Positions 1 through 8,598 of a stretch of DNA of 64,000 nt are shown piece after piece. The notes under the pieces are model-generated. The model was not told where the DNA came from and did no database searches. It saw only the letters and a list, made by a program, of their open reading frames with translations. A program made the translations under genes and the position numbers. The stretch lies in contig NZ_JAJVCN010000004.1 in the NCBI RefSeq assembly GCF_021390435.2, forward strand, positions 1,468,501-1,532,500, given 5' to 3'. Within the stretch, counting starts at the first letter, position 1; each line of letters begins with the position of its first letter. Source of the DNA: Kibdelosporangium philippinense (GTDB lineage: Bacteria > Actinomycetota > Actinomycetes > Mycobacteriales > Pseudonocardiaceae).

Positions 1-1
1 C

Positions 2-475
2 AGCGGCTCGCAGCCGGTGCACGTGATCCGGTATCCGAACACGCATGCCTTGTCCGGCCCGGTCGCCGACCTGTACCGGAATTGGCTGAACTCGGACCGG
101 TTGCTGGTGGAATCGTTCCTGCTGATCGATCCGATCAGGACGATCGAGGCCCGACTGGTTCCACTGTGGACCATCTTTCCCGTGTCCTCGGCTGTCCGCA
201 CTGCTGTTGATTACCTTCGGTCTTCGGAAGAATTCAGGTCTGTGCACATCGGACTTTTCCCGCATGGCGTAGAGTCGGAGGGGATCGCCATGCCGTCGCG
301 TTGGCGTGAAACGATCAGTGAAGCCAAGTTCATGGGTGTCGACACTCATCGGTATCCCGCGGACTTCGCCGCGTTGGTCCGCCATGGCGCCGCCTTGCGC
401 AAGATGCCTCGGCGGCCATTGCCCGAAAAGCTCGACCTCGACGTGGCATTGCAGAGCCTTGGCCTGTTGACGTGA
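2..475 (+). CDS. hypothetical protein, 5' end outside window
   Basis: The reading frame is open from the window edge, so the GTG at 17 is probably internal and the true start lies upstream. The visible 158 codons end at TGA 473-475. I recognise no family. The visible part looks like a mixed alpha/beta globular protein with no obvious membrane segment. It is followed after a short gap by a HAD phosphatase on the same strand, so the two may be co-transcribed. No function is proposed. Confidence 0.6.
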   Translation, partial: SGSQPVHVIRYPNTHALSGPVADLYRNWLNSDRLLVESFLLIDPIRTIEARLVPLWTIFPVSSAVRTAVDYLRSSEEFRSVHIGLFPHGVESEGIAMPSRWRETISEAKFMGVDTHRYPADFAALVRHGAALRKMPRRPLPEKLDLDVALQSLGLLT

Positions 476-511
476 TGGTTGCGGCCGTTGGCCGGTGGGC
501 ACTCTGCGGTT

Positions 512-1180
512 ATGACTGATTGCCTGCTGTTCGATGTGGACGGCACCCTTGTCGACACCAACTTCCTGCACACAGTGGCGTGGCATCGGGCATTTCTGCG
601 GTTCGACCTGGTGGTGCCGAACTGGCGGATCCACCGGGCCATCGGAATGGGCGGCGACCAGCTCGTACCAGCCCTGGTTGGCGAGAAGACCGAGGCTGAC
701 ATCGGCGACAAGATCAGGCAGGCATGGGCAGACGAGTACCAGCCGCTGATCGAGCAAGTCCGCCCCTTCGAGGGCGCCCATCGGCTGCTCGCCGAAGCCG
801 CCAGTAACGACGTTGTCGTCGTGCTGGCCAGTTCGGGCCCGCCCGACCACGTGGAGCATTACATCGACCTCCTGGACGCTCGTGACATCGCAGCCGCGTG
901 GACAACCTCGGAGGACGTCTCGGAGACCAAGCCCGCGCCGGAACTGCTGGAGGTCGCGCTCGGCAAGGTGTCGGTCGAGCGTGCTTCGGTCGTGGGCGAT
1001 TCCGTCTGGGACTGTGACGCGGCGAGCAGAAGCGGCCTCCCATCCGTCGGAACGCTGACCGGCGGCACCTCCCGGGCAGAGCTCATCGAACACGGCGCGG
1101 TCTCGGTGTACGAACACCTCGACCAGCTCAGAGCCGACCTCAACGATTTGCCGTACGTCCGCCTGGATGAGACGGCATGA
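512..1180 (+). CDS. HAD-superfamily hydrolase (phosphatase)
   Basis: The 222-residue product has the haloacid dehalogenase layout. Motif I is FDVDGTLVDT at the N-terminus with both Asp residues. Motif II is LASSG near residue 110. Motif III Lys is in ETKPAPE and motif IV is VGDSVWDCDAA. An alpha-helical cap follows motif I. The family dephosphorylates small phosphorylated metabolites with Mg2+; the substrate cannot be read from sequence. I chose ATG 512 over an upstream TTG because the family begins directly before motif I. A strong palindrome begins 2 bp after the stop. Confidence 0.9.
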   Translation: MTDCLLFDVDGTLVDTNFLHTVAWHRAFLRFDLVVPNWRIHRAIGMGGDQLVPALVGEKTEADIGDKIRQAWADEYQPLIEQVRPFEGAHRLLAEAASNDVVVVLASSGPPDHVEHYIDLLDARDIAAAWTTSEDVSETKPAPELLEVALGKVSVERASVVGDSVWDCDAASRSGLPSVGTLTGGTSRAELIEHGAVSVYEHLDQLRADLNDLPYVRLDETA

Positions 1181-1182
1181 TC

Positions 1183-1228
1183 CTCGTGAGTGTTTATCGG
1201 CGTTCTAACGCCGATAAACACTCACGAT
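1183..1228. terminator. 20-bp perfect palindrome after HAD gene (repeat family member)
   Basis: The arms 1185-1204 and 1207-1226 are perfectly complementary over 20 bp with a 2-nt gap, starting just after the HAD stop codon. There is no U-tract, so it is not a classical intrinsic terminator, but its position fits a transcript end. It shares CGTGAGTG at the outer ends and GTTCTAAC at the centre with the palindrome at 45843-45888, so the two belong to one dispersed family. Confidence 0.7.
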
Positions 1229-1332
1229 GCAAGATTGGTCCGTTCGGTGTGATTGCCTGCGAGACGGTGACTTGAGCCCCACGTCCGGCGTTGAATGGTT
1301 GTGCGGATGGTCTTGGTGCTCGAGGGGGACTC

Positions 1333-2472
1333 GTGGACGAGCCGAGTTTCAAAGTCGTTGATACACGACGCCGTTTTTTAGCCTGGTTCGTTCCGCCCGC
1401 GGTCATCGCCTTGGTCGGCAGCGTCGTGCTCGGCGTCGCCGGGTACGCGGCCGGGCCGCTGAAGGACGTGACCGTGGTACGGGCGATGGTCGCGTCCAAA
1501 CGGGAGTTCTTCGAGGACGAGCAGGTCAAGCGGATCATGATGGCGCACGGCTACGAGGTACAGGTGACACCGGTCGGGTCGCTGGATCTGGCCGAGAAGG
1601 TGGACCTCGACTCGTATCACTTCGTGTTCCCATCCGGCCAGAGCGCGGCCGACCGTATCCGGGAACGGCGGCGGGGCAAGCACGCCATCGCCTTCCGGCC
1701 CTTCTTCAGCCCAATTGTCCTTGCCACATTCCGTGACTACGCCGACGCGCTGTTCCGAGCGGGTGTCGCGCGCCCGCAGGGCGATCCGACGCTTTACTAC
1801 GACCTGGAGATGGGCAAGCTGGTCGGGTTGATCGACCGCAAGGCGGTGTGGAGCGAGTTCGGTCTGAAGAATGGCAACCGGATCACCGCGCAGGCGCCGG
1901 ACGCGTGTCGTACCTACTCAGGCGCTGTCTACGTGGGACTGGTTTCCTTCGCGCGCACCGGCCATCCGCCGGAGAACGAAGCCGACGCGGTCGCTATCGC
2001 CCGTGCGATCAAGCCGTTGTTCGACGTCGAGGGCCAGCATGGCGAGGACATGGCGCCGAAGTACTTCGCGCCGGAGGGGCGGACGTTCGCGCCGGTCGCG
2101 GTGTTGTACGAGCATCAGTTCATCGCACACCAGATCCGGAGTCGTCAGCAGACCGGGCGCCTTGACGACAGCCGGGTGCTGCTCTATCCAGCCGCGCAGC
2201 ATCAGACCGCTCCCGAGCTGATCTCGCAGAGCCCGGAGGGTGACGCGATCGGCCACCTGATCATGGAAAACGACCAGCTGCGGCGGCGGGCGGTCGAACT
2301 GGGTTTCCACGTACTGAGCCCCGGCGACACACCTGTCGTGGACTTCGCCGATCTCCTTCGTGCCCACGACGTTCCCATTCCGACCACAGGCGTTGGTGAT
2401 ACCGAAACGTGGTTGCCAGCCAACGAGGTGTTCCGGGCGATGATCAAAGAGATCGGCCGCTGCACGTGGTGA
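1333..2472 (+). CDS. membrane-anchored protein, first gene of VWA operon
   Basis: The 379-residue protein has a short cytoplasmic N-terminus, one transmembrane segment near residues 15-40, and a long extracytoplasmic part with no motif I can name. The alternating alpha/beta pattern around residues 50-120 resembles a periplasmic-binding fold, which is only an impression. GTG 1333 is preferred over an upstream ATG because GAGGGGG lies 4 nt before it and the membrane segment follows at the usual distance. The stop overlaps the next gene by 4 bp, so translation is probably coupled. No function is assigned. Confidence 0.75.
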   Translation: MDEPSFKVVDTRRRFLAWFVPPAVIALVGSVVLGVAGYAAGPLKDVTVVRAMVASKREFFEDEQVKRIMMAHGYEVQVTPVGSLDLAEKVDLDSYHFVFPSGQSAADRIRERRRGKHAIAFRPFFSPIVLATFRDYADALFRAGVARPQGDPTLYYDLEMGKLVGLIDRKAVWSEFGLKNGNRITAQAPDACRTYSGAVYVGLVSFARTGHPPENEADAVAIARAIKPLFDVEGQHGEDMAPKYFAPEGRTFAPVAVLYEHQFIAHQIRSRQQTGRLDDSRVLLYPAAQHQTAPELISQSPEGDAIGHLIMENDQLRRRAVELGFHVLSPGDTPVVDFADLLRAHDVPIPTTGVGDTETWLPANEVFRAMIKEIGRCTW

Positions 2473-3899
2473 GGCTTGCGATCTTGCTCCTGGTATTGGC
2501 CGCCTGTACGCCGAGTACGGGCGACCAGGTCCGCTTGACCGTGCTGGCCACGTCCGAGCTCGCCGACCTCGGCCCGGTTCTGGCGGATCTGAAGCGTGAC
2601 ACTGGTGTTGAGCTGGTGCTGGACTACCGAGGGACGGTGGCAGCCAGTTCCGAACTAGCCAAGGGGCCATCGGGATTCGATCTGGCGTGGCTGTCCACCA
2701 ATCGGTTCCTGCGGCTGCGCGGCGCCCAACCGCTGCTGTCCGAGAGCACGATGATGTCGCCACTGGTGTTGGGAGTGAAGAAAAGCAAGGCTGGCCAGTT
2801 AGGGGAGCAGCCGTCGTGGGCGGACATCGCGGACCGGGCAGCGTTGGGCGAGCTGACGTTCGGCATGTCCGATCCGCGGGTGTCGGGCGACGGTATGGCC
2901 GCGCTGATCGGCGTGGCCACAGCCGCGGCTGGGACCGGCGCGGCCGTGCGGCAGGAAGACGTTCGCTGTGACCGGATCCAGGGATTCCTCGCAGGACGGG
3001 CTTTCGACGCTCCCGATGTGATTGAAGAGTACGAACGGCGTCAGGACAATGTGGACGCTGTTGTGGCGCACGAGTCGGCAATCCTGTCGCTCTCGGGACG
3101 GCTGCGTGAACCCTTGGAAGTGGTTTACCCGCGTGACGGCATTGTGCTGTCGGATTACCCGTTGATGTTGCTGAACCAGGAAAAGCGCGCTCACTACGAT
3201 CGCGTTGTCGAATGGCTGCGCTCGCCCGCGGCCCAGCAAGCGATCATGGCGCGTACTTCACGTAGGCCTATCGATCCTGCTTTGCCGCGTAATGAAAAAC
3301 TCGACACTCCAATCGGGAATGCGCTCTATTTCCCTGGCAGACAAGAGGTTCTCGATACTCTCCTCGCTGCCTACGATCGGGCAGGAACGGGCCGTCAGGT
3401 GATCTTCGTGCTCGACTACTCGAAATCCATGGCGGGCGGGCGCATTGCCGGGCTGCGAGAGGCGTTCGCCGCGTTGAACGGGTTCGACCGGTTCTACGTC
3501 GGCGAGACGGTCACGATCATCAGGTTCGCCGGTCAGGTGCTGGAAGAACGCTCGTTCACGGTATCGGGCAAGCGGGAACTGGACGCGCTGCAAGCTGTTG
3601 TGGCGTCGGATGACATGGGTAGTTACACGGCGATCTGGTCCGCGCTTGACCACGCGTACCGGAAGGCTGGGGACAACGCGTCGATCGTGCTGATGACCGA
3701 CGGCGAGAACAACGCGGGCACGAGTCTGGCCGAGTTTCTGAAAGTCAAGCGTGTCAGAGTACCCACGTTCGCGATCAGGTTCGGTGAGGCCGATCTCGGC
3801 GAACTGAGCCAAGTCTCGGCTGCCACCGGCGGCCGGGTAGTGGACGCGACTGCGAAGTCGTTACTGGAGGCGGTGAGGGAGATCCGTGGCTGTCGCTAG
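2469..3899 (+). CDS. lipoprotein with solute-binding-like and VWA domains
   Basis: The 476-residue product starts with a lipoprotein signal (LLLVLAAC), so it should be anchored outside the membrane. Residues about 20-290 resemble an extracellular solute-binding fold, with phrases such as LAWLSTNRFLR and VYPRDGIVLSDYPL. A von Willebrand factor A domain fills the C-terminal third. It has a full MIDAS metal site: DYSKS near 316, a Thr near 387, and MTDGEN near 409. The GTG start overlaps the upstream stop (GTGA). This fusion suggests ligand- or protein-binding at the surface. The partner is probably one of the neighbouring membrane proteins, which is inference. Confidence 0.85.
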   Translation: MRLAILLLVLAACTPSTGDQVRLTVLATSELADLGPVLADLKRDTGVELVLDYRGTVAASSELAKGPSGFDLAWLSTNRFLRLRGAQPLLSESTMMSPLVLGVKKSKAGQLGEQPSWADIADRAALGELTFGMSDPRVSGDGMAALIGVATAAAGTGAAVRQEDVRCDRIQGFLAGRAFDAPDVIEEYERRQDNVDAVVAHESAILSLSGRLREPLEVVYPRDGIVLSDYPLMLLNQEKRAHYDRVVEWLRSPAAQQAIMARTSRRPIDPALPRNEKLDTPIGNALYFPGRQEVLDTLLAAYDRAGTGRQVIFVLDYSKSMAGGRIAGLREAFAALNGFDRFYVGETVTIIRFAGQVLEERSFTVSGKRELDALQAVVASDDMGSYTAIWSALDHAYRKAGDNASIVLMTDGENNAGTSLAEFLKVKRVRVPTFAIRFGEADLGELSQVSAATGGRVVDATAKSLLEAVREIRGCR

Positions 3900-4602
3900 T
3901 GGAGTGTGGACATATCTCGGTGCATGGGGATACGTGTGGGTCGCGGTCGTAATCGCTGGAGCGCTGGCGCTCGGCATACTCGTGGTCGCCCTGTTGAGTC
4001 GGCGTACACGCCACCGCTTGCCTGGCTTGCCCCTGTATCTGGACGAGGCCGACGCGATCGCCATCTGCCAGACAGGCGGCTACGGCGAAGTGGCGAAACG
4101 CGCGGTCAAGGACATCACCGGCGCCAACAAGGACGGCGCACTGGGCAAAGAAGGCTGGTGGTTCAAGTTCGGCGGCAGCCACACGTTCACGCAGGAGAGC
4201 ACGTACGACGTCGAAGCCACCGCCAACAAGATCATCAGCTACGTCATCCAGGCGCTGGAGAACCAGGACGGAATCGTCGACGTGGACCTGGCGAAGGGAA
4301 CCATCCGCGGCGACAAGGCATGGCGCAAGACCCGAGCACACCAGCTGGCCATGATCGGTCAGGAGTACGTGGCGGTCCACGGCACGTTCAAAGTCAGCAG
4401 CCAGACGGACAAGGAGACGGTACTGACAGCGCCAATCAACACGCCACGCAGAGCGGACCTACGGGTGACGTGTGACGAGCGCAGCCTTCGCCGCGACAAG
4501 GTACCGAAGGACGAGTTCAGCGCATGGTGCCTCGGCAAATACGTGTCCTGGAAGGAGGAGACGGGGGAGATCGTCATCCGGCCTGTCGCCCTCTTCCAGT
4601 GA
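3886..4602 (+). CDS. single-TM membrane protein, third gene of VWA operon
   Basis: The 238-residue protein has one strong transmembrane helix near residues 15-40 (VWVAVVIAGALALGILVVALL), then a basic stretch and a globular, probably cytoplasmic domain. I recognise no family. GTG 3886 overlaps the end of the VWA gene by 14 bp and has GAGGGAGA upstream. The three genes from 1333 to 4602 overlap tightly and probably work as one envelope complex. Its role is unknown. Confidence 0.75.
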   Translation: MAVASGVWTYLGAWGYVWVAVVIAGALALGILVVALLSRRTRHRLPGLPLYLDEADAIAICQTGGYGEVAKRAVKDITGANKDGALGKEGWWFKFGGSHTFTQESTYDVEATANKIISYVIQALENQDGIVDVDLAKGTIRGDKAWRKTRAHQLAMIGQEYVAVHGTFKVSSQTDKETVLTAPINTPRRADLRVTCDERSLRRDKVPKDEFSAWCLGKYVSWKEETGEIVIRPVALFQ

Positions 4603-4745
4603 GGAAGCACGGCAGAACTACGAGAATGTCCGCGCCGAGCTCAGCCGCGAACCGGCTGTGATCGGAGATGTCACGGTCGGCCCGGTGGAGCTGGAGACCA
4701 TGGCGCTCAACAGGCTTTACGCCAAGGCCGCCTTTCCGGCGACCG
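4601..4745 (+). pseudogene. possible coding remnant beside a recombination junction
   Basis: After the preceding stop, another plus-strand frame stays open with coding-like composition (EEARQNYENVRAELS near its start) but has no usable start codon. It ends where the neighbouring SDR loses homology, near 4742. It may be part of a gene cut by the same deletion. I cannot name the family, and chance remains possible because high-GC DNA often leaves frames open. Confidence 0.25.
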
Positions 4746-5210
4746 CGTCAGGAAGTCCGCCGCGCCGTTGGTGATCGCGACGCCGAGAAACCCGATCGCC
4801 GGTTTGGAGGCGGCGACACCCGAGAACAGCGTGAAGGTTCCGCCGTCGTTGATCCGAGGAGCGAAGTGTTTGGCGAGCATCACCGGCCCGATCACCTTGG
4901 TGTCAAACGATTGCCGCAACGCGTCACGATCCAGATCCTGAAGCAGGCCACGAGCTCGCGCGGACGCGGTGGTGACGAGATGGTCGATGCTGCCGAGCCG
5001 ATCGGCCAACGCCTCGATGGAACGGTCATCGGTGACATCGACTTTCTCGGCCGCTATGTCCGAGTCGTACGCCCGCTCCAGCTTTCCTTGGTCTCTGCCC
5101 GCGACGATGACCTGCGCGCCTTGTTCGCGCACGGCAAGAGTCACCGCTCCCGCGATACCGCTCGGGCGTCCGATGACCAAGATCTTCTTGTCCTTCAGTG
5201 AGATTCCCAT
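4707..5210 (-). pseudogene. SDR-family oxidoreductase, 3'-truncated
   Basis: The start at 5210 has GAGGAAG upstream. The N-terminus has a Rossmann fold (KKILVIGRPSGIAGAV, an atypical version of the SDR glycine motif) and typical SDR blocks up to AITNGAADFLTRS. The helix and C-terminal third normally following that block are missing. Ten unrelated residues precede a TGA at 4707, leaving about 167 residues against about 230-250 for the family. The Rossmann half alone should not be a working enzyme. The junction near 4742 marks a deletion or recombination event. Confidence 0.75.
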
Positions 5211-5251
5211 GACTCCGCCTTCCTCTGTGGACACTTTCGACGGTACGTCGA

Positions 5252-5280
5252 TTGACTCATCGAAACCATCGAAGTTATCT
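5252..5280 (+). promoter_or_regulatory. sigma70-like promoter upstream of siderophore-binding remnant
   Basis: TTGACT (5252-5257) and TTATCT (5275-5280) are 17 bp apart, close to the housekeeping consensus. They point toward the binding-protein remnant at 5381, giving a leader of about 95 nt. The promoter looks intact although the gene it serves has lost its middle. Confidence 0.5.
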
Positions 5281-5380
5281 CGCGGAAGAGACGAAAACAT
5301 CTATGAATGGGCAGGTACCGGCGTCCTGCGCTAGCCTTAGTCGCTTGGCAGCGACGCTGGTAGAGCCCTTGGTAGCCGAC

Positions 5381-5755
5381 GTGAACCGTCGTTGGTTCAT
5401 CGGAGTGGCAGGCGGGACAGCGCTGGGACTGGCTGGTTGCGGCACTGGTGAGTCCCGGCCGGACAGTGCTCCGGCGCCAGGGTTTCCGGTGCAGGTGGAC
5501 GGCAAATTCGGTCCGACCGTGCTGAACGGACCGCCGCAGCGTGTGGTGGCGTTGGGTCTCGGGCCAGACGCGAGCGCGCTACTCGCCTTGGGCGTCGTTC
5601 CTGTCGCGATGGCCGCGGACTCGACGTTGCCTGGCGGCATCCCGCCGTGGGTCCGGGACGCGTTGCAGGGCCGTCAGGTCGAGCTGCTGCTGTCGCTCGG
5701 TTATGGCCTTGACCACTTGGTCAACCAGATCGCTGTGGCGTTGCCAGCGGAATAA
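5381..5755 (+). pseudogene. iron-siderophore ABC transporter binding lipoprotein, internally deleted
   Basis: The N-terminus has a Tat-like NRRWFIGVAGGTALGLAGC lipoprotein signal. It is followed by the FepB/FhuD-type opening: PVQVDGKFGPTVLNGPPQRV, then a LGLGPDASALLALGVVPV block. After residue about 95 it jumps straight to LLSLGYGLDHLVNQIAVALPAE, which matches the usual C-terminal pattern of this family (SLPYALDRLVPLLA-like). About 200 central residues forming the siderophore cleft are absent, yet the frame is kept. Full-length relatives are about 320-340 residues; this is 124. Its end overlaps the convergent histidine kinase gene by 35 bp. Confidence 0.75.
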
Positions 5756-6827
5756 GAACAGTCACGACAAGGCCGCCTTCTGGCCGAGGTTCGGCCTGGA
5801 CTCGGCCGCTATGGGCCGTGACTAGCGCGCGGACAATGGACAGCCCGAGTCCGGCGCCTCCACCGGTCCTTTGTGGCGCGCCTCGCTGGAATGGCTCGAA
5901 CAGCCTGGCAACCTCCGTTGCGGGCACGATTGGGCCGGTGTTGCGCACGCACAGCCGTCCCCAGCTGTCGTCGCGGTCCACTTGAACCTCGACCGTGCCA
6001 TTGGAAACGTTGTACCGCCACGCATTCTCGAACAGGTTGCGGAAGATCTGACCGAGGAACAACGCGTCGCCCAGTACTTCGATGTTCGCCAGGTCCACGG
6101 TCACGGTGACGCCGGACGTTGGCTTCTCGTCGAGAACCTGGGTGACCACATTGTCCAGTCGGACTGGTTCGCGCGTGTGCAACCCCTGTTCACCCTGCGC
6201 GAGCTGCAGTAGACCGTTGATCAGTGCGATGCATCGATCGTTACTGCGCAGCAGTTCGTCTTTCGCGCGCTGTACACGTTCGGGATCGCTTGAGGACAGT
6301 CCAACTTGGATCAAGGTCCGGATGACTGTCAGCGGTGTACGCAGCTCGTGTGACGCGTTGGCGATGAACCGGCCTTGGGCGTGGAAGGCGTCGTCCAGCC
6401 TGGTCAGGAGGTCGTCGAAGGTGTCTGAGAGCTCTTTCAGTTCGTCCTGTGGCCCGGTAAGGGCGATTCGATCATGCAGGTTCGCTGTGGAGATGCTGCG
6501 CGCTTGGGCTGTCATCGTGTGGACGCGGCCCAGAACGCGGCCCGTCATCCACCAGCCAAGCACCCCCGCGATGACACCGAGCGCGAGGAAGGTCAGGATG
6601 GACTGGACGAGCAGGCCGGTCAGCGCATCATCTCTGGCTTCTTCCACGGACCGCTCGTTCACGAGGACACCGGTGCTGGTCACCTGCTGCCGCGGCATCG
6701 CGCCTTCCAGGCGGAGGATGCCTGCTCGGTTTTCCAGGTACACCAGCGTAACCACGATCGTGCTGGCGCCCAGGAAAAGTCCTGTGTGGACTAGTGTGAC
6801 CCGTGCCCGCAGGCCCAGTCGTTTCAT
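5721..6827 (-). CDS. sensor histidine kinase
   Basis: The 368-residue protein has a transmembrane helix near residues 10-32, an extracytoplasmic sensor of about 40 residues, and a second helix (LLVQSILTFLALGVIAGVLGWWM). A HAMP linker follows, then a HisKA domain with ASHELRTPLTVI near residue 163, and an HATPase domain with N, G1 and G2 boxes (NLFENAWRYN, GGGAGLGLSIV). ATG 6827 overlaps the response regulator stop by 4 bp (ATGA), so the two are a coupled two-component pair. The signal is unknown. Long upstream extensions of this frame lie over the regulator gene and are not coding. Confidence 0.93.
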   Translation of the reverse strand: MKRLGLRARVTLVHTGLFLGASTIVVTLVYLENRAGILRLEGAMPRQQVTSTGVLVNERSVEEARDDALTGLLVQSILTFLALGVIAGVLGWWMTGRVLGRVHTMTAQARSISTANLHDRIALTGPQDELKELSDTFDDLLTRLDDAFHAQGRFIANASHELRTPLTVIRTLIQVGLSSSDPERVQRAKDELLRSNDRCIALINGLLQLAQGEQGLHTREPVRLDNVVTQVLDEKPTSGVTVTVDLANIEVLGDALFLGQIFRNLFENAWRYNVSNGTVEVQVDRDDSWGRLCVRNTGPIVPATEVARLFEPFQRGAPQRTGGGAGLGLSIVRALVTAHSGRVQAEPRPEGGLVVTVLIPLATPQRSG

Positions 6828-7492
6828 GCACTGTCCCGGCGAATGCGGTAGCCCGCTCCCGCGACCGTTTCGATCACGTTCGGGTCGTCGAGCTTGCCCC
6901 GCAGGCGGGACATCACGATCCGGACGGCGCTGGTGAACGGATCGGCGTTCTCGTCCCACACGCTCGTGAGCAGCGTCTCGGCACTGACAACCGCGCCATC
7001 CGCGGCCAGCAACGCGTGCAGGACGCCGAATTCCTTGATGGACAGAGGTATGTGCCGGCCATTGTGGACGACCTGACGCAGTGCGGTGTCCATTTCGATC
7101 CCAGCACGCTTGATCACCGGTGGCACGACCGGTCGAGCGCGGCGGGCCAAGGCGTCGATCCGGGCGACGAGTTCGTCGAAGTCGAACGGTTTCGCCAGGT
7201 AGTCGTCGGCTCCGATGCGCAGCCCCGCGACGCGTTCGCGGACGTCTCCCATCGCGGTGAGCATGAGGATTCGCGTGTGGACGCCTTGCGCGATGGCCTC
7301 CCGGCACACGTCGTCGCCGTGCTTGCCAGGCAGGTCGCGGTCGAGGACCACTACGTCGTATTCGTCGTCTGCCAGCTTGTCCACCGCGGTCAGTCCGTCG
7401 TGGACGATGTCGACCGCCATGGCCTGCTGACGCAGCCCGTCGGCGATGAAGTCGGCAAGGATACGCTCGTCCTCGGCTATGAGCACACGCAT
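6824..7492 (-). CDS. OmpR-family response regulator
   Basis: The 222-residue protein has a receiver domain with acidic EDE at 7-9, phospho-acceptor Asp in VVVLDRDLPG, Thr in MLTAMGD and Lys in YLAKPFDF. A winged-helix DNA-binding domain follows (TSAVRIVMSRLRGKL and VETVAGAGYRI). ATG 7492 has GGAGG upstream; earlier starts would add a low-complexity tail. It is phosphorylated by the kinase encoded directly downstream. Likely targets include its own promoter, which is inference. Confidence 0.93.
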   Translation of the reverse strand: MRVLIAEDERILADFIADGLRQQAMAVDIVHDGLTAVDKLADDEYDVVVLDRDLPGKHGDDVCREAIAQGVHTRILMLTAMGDVRERVAGLRIGADDYLAKPFDFDELVARIDALARRARPVVPPVIKRAGIEMDTALRQVVHNGRHIPLSIKEFGVLHALLAADGAVVSAETLLTSVWDENADPFTSAVRIVMSRLRGKLDDPNVIETVAGAGYRIRRDSA

Positions 7493-7639
7493 CACAACCT
7501 CCGAGCTCCCATCGTTTTCCCCACCATCGCACAGCCGTTGTTTCATTGGTGTATCGGTGCCGGGGAACGTCACCGAAACGAGTGAGCTTTCGGGTATTCG
7601 GTGCATGTATAACCTTGGGACCTTAGTTACATTCTACGA

Positions 7640-7985
7640 ATGGCTACTCTGCGCGCGCTGGAATGCCTTGTGGCATTGGTCGACCATGGCTCGGTGACCG
7701 CCGCCGCCGAGTCGTTGCACTTGTCCCAGCCTGCCTTGTCCCATCAGATCGCCTCGTTGGAGCGTGAGCTGGGCACGCCGGTGGTTGAGCGGCTGGGCAG
7801 GGGAGTGCGCGTGACGGCTGCCGGGCGGGCGACGGCCCAGGAAGCGCGTGTCGCTTTGCGTGCTGCCGAGGAGGCGGTTCGGATCGGCCGCAGGGTCGGC
7901 GCAGGACGCGCTGGTCCAGATGTTCGTCGCTGACTTGCTGCGGCGAGGTTTGCCTGCCGGGCCGGTGCGCGTGGGGGAAGATTAG
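7640..7985 (+). pseudogene. LysR-family regulator, internally deleted and frameshifted
   Basis: The frame from ATG 7640 encodes a textbook LysR helix-turn-helix (VTAAAESLHLSQPALSHQIA) and the start of the linker helix, then loses homology near 7897. From 7908 a different frame encodes LVQMFVADLLRRGLP and stops at 7985, which looks like a LysR C-terminus. The co-inducer domain of about 190 residues is gone and the two remnants are out of frame. It may still make a 97-residue DNA-binding stub. This is the third internally or terminally deleted gene within 3 kb. Confidence 0.75.
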
Positions 7986-8028
7986 ATTTTTGCTATCATC
8001 CAACCTGGGTGAATGGGAGAAGGCAGCT

Positions 8029-8595
8029 GTGGGACGTGCGTCAAAGGCCGAAGCGGCACAGCATCGCGAGGATGTCGTGCACGCGACGGCGAAGCTGTTG
8101 CGGGAACGCGGTAGCGCGTCGATCAGCGTCCAGGACGCGATGGCCGCGGCCGGATTGACCCACGGTGGCTTCTACAAGCACTTCGCTTCCAAGGACGAGC
8201 TGATGGGAATCGCCGCCACGGAGGCCTTCGAAGATGTTCTGAACCAGCTCGTCCACCTTGCCGAGGACCCCGACAAACCACACGCTCGGGCACAACTCGT
8301 GCGGAAGTATCTGTCCACACAGCACCGGGACTCGCCGGGCACCGGCTGCGCCAACGCGGCGCTGGCCGGTGACTCGGCACAGGCGGAAAGTCAAAGCCCG
8401 CTTCGGAAGTCTTACGTCGAGGGTATGAACAAGACACTGTCTTTCTTCACCGAGCTCGAATCCGGTGCGGACGCTCGGCGTCAGGCCATCGTGGACCTGG
8501 CCACCTTGGTTGGTGCTCTCACCCTGGCTCGGGCCACCGGCCGGACGGCGCTGTCGAAGGAGATCCTGGAGACCGTGAAGGACTCGCTCCAGTGA
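8029..8595 (+). CDS. TetR/AcrR-family repressor
   Basis: The 188-residue protein has an N-terminal helix-turn-helix (ISVQDAMAAAGLTHGGFYKHF) and a helical ligand domain with CANAALAGD, typical of the YcdC-like branch. GTG 8029 follows GGGAGAAGG. It is convergent with the SDR gene, 3 bp apart. The SDR promoter carries two 20-bp palindromes fitting a TetR dimer, so the regulator probably represses the SDR gene and is relieved by an SDR-related ligand. A TAGATT half-site lies upstream at 7983, compatible with autoregulation. Confidence 0.9.
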   Translation: MGRASKAEAAQHREDVVHATAKLLRERGSASISVQDAMAAAGLTHGGFYKHFASKDELMGIAATEAFEDVLNQLVHLAEDPDKPHARAQLVRKYLSTQHRDSPGTGCANAALAGDSAQAESQSPLRKSYVEGMNKTLSFFTELESGADARRQAIVDLATLVGALTLARATGRTALSKEILETVKDSLQ

Positions 8596-8598
8596 CGT

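Noticed and set aside
5310..5350. Iron-regulator (IdeR/DmdR) box before the siderophore-binding remnant
   Set aside because: Only an AGCCTTAG-like half-site is visible; the second half does not match.
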